A stretch of 7,336 nucleotides of DNA. Origin: Patescibacteria group bacterium UBA5124. GTDB taxonomy: Bacteria; Patescibacteriota; Gracilibacteria; Absconditabacterales; Absconditicoccaceae. The notes under the pieces are model-generated. The model made no database searches. It saw only the letters and a list, made by a program, of their open reading frames with translations, and was not told the origin of the DNA. This document shows, piece after piece, positions 1 to 5,347 of this stretch. The number at the start of each line of letters is the position of its first letter. Position 1 is the stretch's first letter. The position numbers were made by a program, and so were the translations under genes. The stretch is from assembly GCA_002414185.1 (NCBI GenBank), contig DHYS01000020.1, positions 1 to 7,336 of the forward strand, written 5' to 3'.

Positions 1-2
1 AA

Positions 3-194
3 ATTATAGAAAGTAAGTCATATCTAGTAAGTTATCTATTTTTATTGGATAAATGAGGTGAGAAAATAGATGATGATACCAAAAAAAATCTTTCACGTCG
101 ACTAAAAAAATACAAAAAAACCAACCGTATACAAAAGTTGTTTTGACGATTGGTAGTAGGGATAACTATAGGAATATATAAGATATTTCGATAA
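3..194 (+). CDS. 3' end of an unrecognised gene (partial, code 25)
   Basis: The frame is open from the window edge to a TAA at 192-194, about 63 residues, if the two in-frame TGA codons (54-56 and 147-149) are read as glycine. The 5' end lies outside the window. The visible part has a short hydrophobic stretch near its start (YLVSYLFLL), a very basic middle (SRRLKKYKKTNR), and a hydrophobic C-terminus (LVVGITIGIYKIF) that could be a membrane-associated helix. I recognise no family. Support comes from the open frame in AT-rich DNA and from TGA use matching the other rightward genes. It converges with the leftward gene at 197-424, with only two bases between the stop codons. It could still be a chance open frame. 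Confidence 0.5.
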
Positions 195-196
195 TA

Positions 197-424
197 TTAA
201 CTAGTCTTGGTTTTTCTTTTATGAGAAAATTTTTGTTCATATTTTTCCAAATCAGAGGTAATTTGATAAGAATTATCTATGTTTTTTGATTTTTTAGTGT
301 TTCCTACACCTATAGTTTGCATCAGTTCATCTAACCCCATCCATAGTCTTGTACCTATAGTTTGCATAAGGCTTTCTTTTTGTTTTTGGGTGTGGTGTTC
401 TATTTTTTCAATAGCTTCAGACAT
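197..424 (-). CDS. Small hypothetical protein with internal repeat, 75 aa
   Basis: I do not recognise this protein. It is small, hydrophilic and lysine/glutamate-rich, with no signal peptide or membrane segment. The hexapeptide LMQTIG occurs twice, 15 residues apart, encoded by an identical 15-bp DNA repeat. The C-terminus is strongly basic (HKRKTKTS). The N-terminal half (EAIEKIEHHTQKQKESL) could be helical. Its four glycines all use GGN codons and there is no internal TGA. The start is the ATG at 424-422, and no Shine-Dalgarno sequence precedes it. It ends in TAA, two bases from the TAA of the converging gene. It lies on the same strand as the propeller gene but is separated from it by a terminator, so it is probably a separate unit. 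It may be a real small gene or a chance frame. Confidence 0.45.
   Translation of the reverse strand: MSEAIEKIEHHTQKQKESLMQTIGTRLWMGLDELMQTIGVGNTKKSKNIDNSYQITSDLEKYEQKFSHKRKTKTS
308..367. repeat. Direct 15-bp repeat inside the small gene
   Basis: The 15-mer ACCTATAGTTTGCAT occurs at 308-322 and again at 353-367. The 45-bp offset is exactly 15 codons, so the reading frame is kept and LMQTIG is encoded twice. The sequence between the copies is not repeated elsewhere in this region. Confidence 0.8.
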
Positions 425-447
425 AATAAAGGAGAACTAGGTAAAAA

Positions 448-489
448 TTAGATGTCATTTCGGCTTTGTCAGATGGAGCCGGAATCTAA
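448..489. repeat. Nested palindrome, REP/RPE-like
   Basis: The outer arms TTAGAT (448-453) and ATCTAA (484-489) are complementary. They enclose the inner arms CGGCT (461-465) and AGCCG (477-481). In plus-strand RNA the inner stem can be extended by G-U pairs around a short loop. The sequence is more GC-rich than its surroundings and lies between genes. AACTAG occurs on both sides (435-440 and 488-493), which could be a target duplication or chance. The layout, with GTCATT on one side and GGAATCTA on the other of a CGG/CCG core, recalls short palindromic repeats dispersed in other bacterial genomes. That likeness is from memory and untested. Confidence 0.4.
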
Positions 490-539
490 CTAGAATCGTA
501 TATTCATAAGATTATCTATTTTCCAAAAAAACACAAATC

Positions 540-571
540 AAAAAAGCCCCGCAATAAAAATTGCAGGACTT
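540..571 (-). terminator. Intrinsic terminator of the propeller gene
   Basis: Read leftward, a 12-bp stem is formed by AAGTCCTGCAAT (571-560) and ATTGCGGGGCTT (555-544) around a TTTT loop, followed by a T-run (545-540). Two of the pairs are G-U in leftward RNA. The same positions would be A-C mismatches in rightward RNA, so the hairpin is built for leftward transcription. It lies 10 bases beyond the stop codon of the gene ending at 582. Confidence 0.85.
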
Positions 572-581
572 GTGATATATT

Positions 582-2015
582 TTAAGAGGAAAGATAAATA
601 ATCTTTCCACTGAGATATGCATCTTTATTGAAGAAAAGACCATATCTTTTGTTATTATTATCTAGAAGCGCTATAAATGCTTTGTCATGTTTATCTTTTC
701 TAGGAAGACAAACTTTTTCTATCATTTCATTTTGACTAGCAATAGCATCATCCAAACTATCAAATATTTTATCTAAGACAAACTTGTGAATAATTACACC
801 ATTCATGGTTTCGACAACCATACGAAGAGGTTCATCTTTGATACAAGGAACTTTATTTTTAAATTCCTCTACACTGGTAATATATTGATATGCACCAATT
901 TGTACTTCAGCTCTAAAGGATTTCTCAGTATGATTTTGTTTGTCTTTTATTGTTTTTGGTATTTCTTGTTGAACAGTTTCTGGTATTTCTTGTTTGAAAA
1001 TTTTAGGTTCTTCTTGTATAGGAGTATTATCAGTAAATACTTCTCCTACAGGAATTTCTCTTTCTAAAACTTGTTTTGCTTTTTTTACAAATGGATTTTC
1101 TTCCATAACAGAACTTGTATCAGAAGGAATAAGTTCTTCTTTTTTTTCAGAATGGACTTTATCTACAACGATTTTTCGTTCTGAACTATCCCTATAGCTA
1201 AGAGTAGCATAATACGATTTCTTTACATCATACAAATCAAATTTCCCAGCATTTTCTCGTGTTATTCTATCTGAATAAAAGACTATGCATGTGTCATTGT
1301 ATGCTTTAAAACCTCTATCACTCATGAAACTATTGATGGGTTTTGGTAGAAGTTCTGGTTTACCCCATACTCCAGAAACTTTAGTAGATTTATAGATATC
1401 AAAGCCACCAATACCCCCAGGACGATCAGAACTAAAGAATAAATGTTGTCCATCAGGTGAAAGGAAGATATCTACTTCATCATATGAACTGTTTAAAGAA
1501 TCAAGAGGAACAACAGGATTTTCTTTACCAGTTCCAACCTTCATATAAATATTATAGCTTCCATTACGTTTGGAAGAAAAATAGAAGGTATCATTTACAC
1601 AAACAAGGCTTTGTTCATCTTTATCAGAATTTAAATTTTTAAGTTTTTTAATTCGGTGAATTTTCCAAGGTTTTTCTGGATTGTCTTTTTTTTCTGCTTG
1701 GTAAAAGTCATTGTTTTTTCTGAAAAAGAAATGAGTATCGTTGGTACCAACAAGAGTTGTACTACTATTGAGAAGAGTCCATTTATAATCATCTTTTCTC
1801 ATTTCATAGGTGCCATGTTTCCAGGTAGAAAAATAAGCTTTATTTTTTCCACCACGATCAGAAGTAAAGATCATAATACTATCTACCATAAATGGTTGAT
1901 AATCATTTGATTTACTGTTGTCTTCCTGGATATTTCTAATTATCCAAGATTCATCAAAGTTTTGCCCAAAGGCAGCAGCTTCGATAAATAGCAATAAAAA
2001 GAAAAGATTTTTCAT
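582..2015 (-). CDS. Secreted PD40/TolB-like beta-propeller protein with C-terminal SPOR-like region
   Basis: This 477-residue protein is probably exported and may bind peptidoglycan or other envelope components; no enzymatic role is evident. Residues 1-17 look like a signal peptide: Lys near the start, a Leu/Phe core, then AAAFG before Gln18. Four propeller-type strands with the PD40 signature appear near residues 47-63 (FTSDRGG), 143-159 (FYFSSKRNGSYNIY), 184-209 (LSPDGQHLFFSSDRPGGIGG, then FDIY) and 243-264 (VFYSDR to FDLYDV). A charged, proline-containing linker follows (about 285-365) with a repeated QEIP unit. The C-terminus (from AEVQIGAY, about 369) resembles SPOR-type domains common in Bacteroidetes proteins. 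All 22 glycines use GGN; none uses TGA. Transcription is divergent from dnaJ and ends at a strong terminator. The start is the ATG at 2015-2013, directly before the signal peptide. The propeller call is firm; the SPOR call is tentative. Confidence 0.85.
   Translation of the reverse strand: MKNLFFLLLFIEAAAFGQNFDESWIIRNIQEDNSKSNDYQPFMVDSIMIFTSDRGGKNKAYFSTWKHGTYEMRKDDYKWTLLNSSTTLVGTNDTHFFFRKNNDFYQAEKKDNPEKPWKIHRIKKLKNLNSDKDEQSLVCVNDTFYFSSKRNGSYNIYMKVGTGKENPVVPLDSLNSSYDEVDIFLSPDGQHLFFSSDRPGGIGGFDIYKSTKVSGVWGKPELLPKPINSFMSDRGFKAYNDTCIVFYSDRITRENAGKFDLYDVKKSYYATLSYRDSSERKIVVDKVHSEKKEELIPSDTSSVMEENPFVKKAKQVLEREIPVGEVFTDNTPIQEEPKIFKQEIPETVQQEIPKTIKDKQNHTEKSFRAEVQIGAYQYITSVEEFKNKVPCIKDEPLRMVVETMNGVIIHKFVLDKIFDSLDDAIASQNEMIEKVCLPRKDKHDKAFIALLDNNNKRYGLFFNKDAYLSGKIIYLSS
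958..994. repeat. Short direct repeat in the linker of the propeller gene
   Basis: GGTATTTCTTGTT occurs at 958-970 and 982-994, 24 bp apart (8 codons). It encodes the repeated QEIP units in the glutamate/proline-rich linker. A degenerate third copy lies further right (TTCTTCTTGTAT). Confidence 0.65.
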
Positions 2016-2036
2016 ATGTGTTTGTTTTATGTTTTT

Positions 2037-2042
2037 ACTATA
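2037..2042 (-). promoter_or_regulatory. Possible -10 element for the propeller gene
   Basis: TATAGT on the minus strand lies 21 bases before the ATG at 2015. No convincing -35 box is found at the usual spacing and there is no extended TG motif. In such AT-rich DNA this match is weak. Confidence 0.25.
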
Positions 2043-2064
2043 TTTTTTTGTTAAAGAACGAGTT

Positions 2065-2081
2065 TATAAAATACTTTTATA
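2065..2081. repeat. 17-bp palindrome in the divergent intergenic region
   Basis: TATAAAA (2065-2071) and TTTTATA (2075-2081) form a perfect inverted repeat around TAC. It sits between the divergent propeller and dnaJ genes, 50 bases from the propeller start. It could be an operator for a dimeric regulator, but palindromes made only of A and T arise easily in this composition. Confidence 0.3.
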
Positions 2082-2214
2082 TACTCATCGGAATTATGGT
2101 ATTTATTTTGATAAAAAAGTCAATACTAGATGGTGGGAGAAAAGAAGAAATAAAAGAGAAAAAATATTGCTTTTTGAAAACAAATTCCCAATATTATCAC
2201 TTCAGTAAAAAACG

Positions 2215-2223
2215 TGCTATATT
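2215..2223 (+). promoter_or_regulatory. Candidate extended -10 promoter for the dnaJ operon
   Basis: TGCTATATT matches the extended -10 form TGnTATAAT in all but one position. Transcription would begin near 2230, leaving a leader of about 18 bases before the dnaJ ATG at 2248. No good -35 box is seen, which is acceptable for extended -10 promoters. No CIRCE-type heat-shock operator (TTAGCACTC/GAGTGCTAA) is visible. Confidence 0.4.
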
Positions 2224-2238
2224 ATTATTTATACTTTA

Positions 2239-2244
2239 TATAAT
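2239..2244 (+). promoter_or_regulatory. Perfect TATAAT just before the dnaJ start
   Basis: A consensus -10 hexamer ends three bases before the ATG at 2248. If used, transcription would begin at or just inside the start codon, giving a leaderless or truncated message. It may instead be a chance match in the AT-rich leader of the upstream candidate promoter. Confidence 0.25.
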
Positions 2245-2247
2245 CCC

Positions 2248-3288
2248 ATGGATTTTGACCCAAAAAAGAATTATTATGACATACTTGATATACCAGAGAC
2301 AGCAACTCCCGAAGAAGCTAAAAAGGCCTTCAAAAAACTAGCTGTAAAACATCATCCAGATCGTGGAGGAGATAAAGCAAAGTTTCAAGAGATCAATGAA
2401 GCTTTCCAGGTACTCTGAGATGAAAGAAAAAAATCACAATATGATGCTTACCGTAAATGATGATTTAGCGGTGGTTTTGGAGATGGCGGATTCTGATGAT
2501 TTGGTGGACAAGGAGGTTTCGATGTAGATTTCTGAGATCTCTTTGGAAGTATGTTTGGCGGAGGTTTCTGAGGTGGAGAAGAAAGTAGAGCTAATGTTGG
2601 AGGTGATGATATTCAGGTGTCTATATCTATCTCTTTTGAGGAAAGTTTTCTTGGAACAAGTAAAAAAATAGCCTATTCTAGAAATGTAAAAATAGCAAAT
2701 ATTCAAGATAAAACTTGTTCTACTTGTCATGGAAGAGGAAGAGTAGCTAAAAGAGTTCAGACTCCATTTGGTATAATGCAAAGTCAATGAGCTTGTCCAG
2801 ATTGTGGAGGACTAGGAAAGACTTATACCAAAGATGGAAAATCATTAGACAATCCTTTTGAAAAAAGAAAAGATACAATTGAAGTAAAAATACCAGAAGG
2901 AATCAATGATGGTGTGTATATCAAATTTACAGGAAAAGGAAATGAATGACTGGATGGTCATGATGGAGATTTATATATCAAGATTAATATAACAGCATCT
3001 TCACTCTATGAAAGAAAAGGAGATAATCTCTATATCAAAGTACCAGTAACAATCTTTGATCTTGTCTTGGGAGGAGAACATGAAATACCTCATCCAGAAG
3101 GAAAATTTAAGGTAAAAATTCCTAAAGCAACTCAGATAGGGGATATGGTAAAAATCGCAAACAAAGGATTTGGTAAATCAGGAATCTTTGGTAAAAAAGG
3201 AGATCTTTATCTTATACCAAAGGTAGACATACCTAAAAAATTATCCAAAGAAGAAGAAAAACTCTGGCAACAACTTGCCGCATTATAA
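2248..3288 (+). CDS. dnaJ: Chaperone protein DnaJ with a reduced zinc-binding region (code 25)
   Basis: DnaJ is the Hsp40 co-chaperone that delivers unfolded proteins to DnaK and stimulates its ATPase. The 346-residue reading requires nine TGA codons (first bases 2416, 2458, 2461, 2494, 2497, 2533, 2569, 2788, 2947) to be glycine. The J domain (about 4-70) has the HPD motif at residues 36-38 within KHHPDRGG. A Gly/Phe-rich segment follows (about 71-115) with six of the TGA codons. The cysteine region has only two CXXCXGXG motifs, CSTCHGRG (C157, C160) and CPDCGGLG (C183, C186), where typical DnaJ has four. The C-terminal substrate-binding domains (about 200-346) include VKIPEGINDG, DLYIKI, VPVTIFDLVLGGE and VKIPKATQIGD. 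The ATG at 2248 gives a normal J-domain start. It is the first gene of a probable operon with the kinase 22 bases downstream. dnaK and grpE are not in the window. Confidence 0.95.
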
Positions 3289-3310
3289 ATTTTAATTTTA
3301 TAGACGATCT

Positions 3311-3856
3311 ATGCTTATAACTATTACTTGAAAGGCAGGAAGCTGAAAATCTACTGCAGCTAAATCTATGTCAGAAAAATTATGATACCAATATGTTTCT
3401 ATTGGAGAAATGAGAAGAACAATCGCAGCACAAATGGGATTAAATATTGTAGAATTTAATAAACTTGGAGAAAAACCAGAAAATGTGCATGAATTTGATC
3501 TTAAATATGAAGAATATCAAAAAAATCTTGATCCTCAAGGTGCTATTATTTTGGAATCAAGATTAGGTTTTTGGTGTCAGCCAAAATCATTCAAAATATT
3601 TTTGACCGTAGATGAAGAAATGGCTGCACAAAGAATATTTAATCAAAAAAGAGAAACAGATCATTACAATTCTCGAGAAGAAGTATACGAAGAAACAAAA
3701 AGAAGAAATCAGGAAGATATAGATAGATATCAAAATCTCTATGGATTCAATTATCAAGATTCTAAAAATTTTGATCTTATATTGGATACAACAGGAAAAA
3801 CAACAGAGGAAACTGTAGAAATTATTTTACAAAAATTTCAAGATTGGCAACAATAA
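3311..3856 (+). CDS. Archaeal-type (d)CMP/cytidylate kinase (code 25)
   Basis: This 181-residue P-loop kinase most resembles the archaeal form of cytidylate kinase (Cytidylate_kin2 type). That enzyme transfers phosphate from ATP to CMP or dCMP in the cytosol for CTP/dCTP synthesis. The Walker A motif is GKAGSGKST (residues 7-15, lysine 13); its first and last glycines are TGA codons (3329, 3344), and a third TGA (3386) gives KLGY. Other family-like segments are VSIGEMRR (the NMP-binding start), a GLNIVEFNKLGE stretch, ILESRLGFW, FKIFLTVDEEMAAQRI, a lid-like region with RETDHYNSREE, and FDLILDTTGKT near the end. The ATG at 3311 puts the P-loop at the normal distance from the N-terminus; a later ATG would remove it. 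It lies 22 bases after dnaJ and 22 before the membrane protein gene. An AAA-type or dephospho-CoA kinase is less likely. Confidence 0.8.
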
Positions 3857-3878
3857 TATTTATCTTTTTTGAAAAATT

Positions 3879-5231
3879 ATGAAACATAAAAAATTTCTAT
3901 CAAAAAATTTTTATATAATTTTGGGTAGTACTCTATTGATTATAGGAATACTTGCATCTTTTATGGTATGGGGAAGTCAAAATTTACCAAAAATTTTTGA
4001 GTATGTTCCATCAAATTTGGATCAAGTAATGATCAACTGGCCTGCTAAAAATATAAACGCTGCAACTACAGCAGTTGTTGAGATTCCAGAAGCAGTAAAA
4101 GCTCAATTTCAGCAAATAGAAGTAATGATTATAGGACAAAAATCTGACCTTTGATCAGGGCAGCAATTGCTATTTTTGCAAACAAAAAACGACTTTTCTC
4201 CTGAAGAATTCTTAACTACTGTAAATCCAGAGACAGAAATACTTTATACTTATCTTCGTCTGGACAATGGACAATACCTCTTTGCTCCAAAATCTGAAAT
4301 TCAATCATATACAAAACCAGATGAACAAAATAGTTTCTTTGGACAAGAAAAGCTAAAAACATACAAATCATTTCTCAAAGATAATTCGTTGGTAATGATC
4401 TCTCACAACAATGAATTTATTTCAGCTCAACAACAATATGCTGAGCTTTTCCAAAATGTAGGATACTTTATTATGGGAGTATCTTCTTCACAAAAAGAAA
4501 TGAAATTTACATCATATCTTTTGTTTGCTAAACCAGAAACATATACCGTACCAGTATTTAAACCAAAATTCACCTCATATCTCAAATCATCAACTATTGC
4601 CTATATAGAACTTTGAGATCTCTTCACTGCATTAGGAATCAATCCAAGTGAATTATTCTGAACTAATTCAGGTTCTGTACAGGGACTAGTAAAAGATAAG
4701 TTTATTGCAAATATTCTTGCTAAGCACGTAGGAATAATAATCAGTAAATGAAGTAATGTAACTAATATAGGTCTTACACTTGTGTCAAAAGATGCAGAAC
4801 TATATGATATGTTACAGCCAATGATGCCGACGATTGGACAATGGATACAGTCACTTCCTATGTTGAGTTGAGCTTCTTTGGTTTCTGTGAGTCAGCCAGG
4901 AAAAGTAGGATATGATGTTTCTCTCGAAGGTATGCAAAAGATAGGATTCTATTTGGAACAAGATGGAGAAGAAACAAAGCTTTCAATCGGAAATCCAGTA
5001 CTAGATGGATCTTCTTCAAAAAATCTCCTTTATCAAAAATCTTCATTAGCTACAGTAAAGGTAGATCTTGATCAAGTAATTTGAATATATAAACAGCTTT
5101 CAGATATTTGAATATTATGATCGTCTATTACCTCTCAAGAGAGTTTCCTTTCTCAGTTGGAAGGTAAAACATTATATGGAGAGATTGCTTTGGAAAGTGA
5201 TAGAGCTATATTGGAAGGTCAGATTAAATAA
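3879..5231 (+). CDS. Membrane-anchored protein of unknown function, 450 aa (code 25)
   Basis: I do not recognise this protein. Residues 11-31 (IILGSTLLIIGILASFMVWG, after a basic KHKKFLSKN start) form one transmembrane segment or uncleaved signal anchor. The remaining roughly 415 residues would lie outside the cytoplasm. That part alternates short hydrophobic strands with loops, for example VMINWP, LLFLQTKNDFSPEEFL, TSYLLFAKPE, STIAYIELGD, VGIIISKGSNVTNIGLTLVS and YGEIALESDRAILEGQIK. It starts with a VPSNLDQVMI segment. This layout, with a PS/PA-type motif after the anchor, recalls DUF3352-like proteins, but I cannot support that membership. Eight TGA codons (4152, 4614, 4659, 4749, 4869, 5082, 5109, 5118) must be read through to reach the TAA at 5229-5231. 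No cysteine or obvious catalytic motif stands out. It is the last gene of the dnaJ-kinase operon and is followed by a terminator. Confidence 0.8.
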
Positions 5232-5239
5232 GTTAGAAG

Positions 5240-5264
5240 AGTCCCTAATAATAGGGACTTTTTT
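5240..5264 (+). terminator. Intrinsic terminator of the dnaJ operon
   Basis: A perfect 8-bp stem, AGTCCCTA (5240-5247) with TAGGGACT (5252-5259), surrounds an ATAA loop. It is followed directly by a run of T to 5264. It lies nine bases beyond the stop codon of the membrane protein gene and separates the operon from topA. Confidence 0.9.
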
Positions 5265-5282
5265 ATACATATTTTTTTTAAC

Positions 5283-5310
5283 TTGAAAACAGAAACAAAT
5301 ATCATAAAAC
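5283..5310 (+). promoter_or_regulatory. Weak candidate promoter for topA
   Basis: TTGAAA (5283-5288) and TAAAAC (5305-5310) are 16 bases apart in the gap between the upstream terminator and topA. The -35 is good but the -10 is poor. A promoter is expected in this gap because a terminator precedes it, but the exact position is uncertain. Confidence 0.25.
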
Positions 5311-5347
5311 AAAATGAATTCTGAATTTTATTCCTTCTTGAATCCTT

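Noticed and set aside
452..493. Leader peptide MSFRLCQMEPESN after GGAG on the plus strand
   Set aside because: The GGAG is too far from the ATG, and the frame lies within the palindrome with no downstream gene on that strand.
2018..2341. Rightward 107-codon open frame with hydrophobic stretches before and into dnaJ
   Set aside because: It overlaps the DnaJ J domain in another frame and its hydrophobicity is what AT-rich intergenic DNA gives. No start signal or family likeness.
2434..2787. Leftward 117-codon open frame opposite the DnaJ Gly/Phe region
   Set aside because: It is the antisense shadow of dnaJ, low in complexity (Ser/Thr/Ile) and without any recognisable domain.
3067..3288. Separate short gene for the DnaJ C-terminus, and similar fragments in the kinase, membrane protein and topA
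   Set aside because: These are pieces of single genes split at TGA codons under the standard code. Domain continuity across each TGA shows one protein.
2248..3288. dnaJ and topA as pseudogenes with multiple nonsense mutations
   Set aside because: Only TGA interrupts the frames, never TAA or TAG, and each sits where glycine is expected. Decay would give mixed stops and frameshifts.
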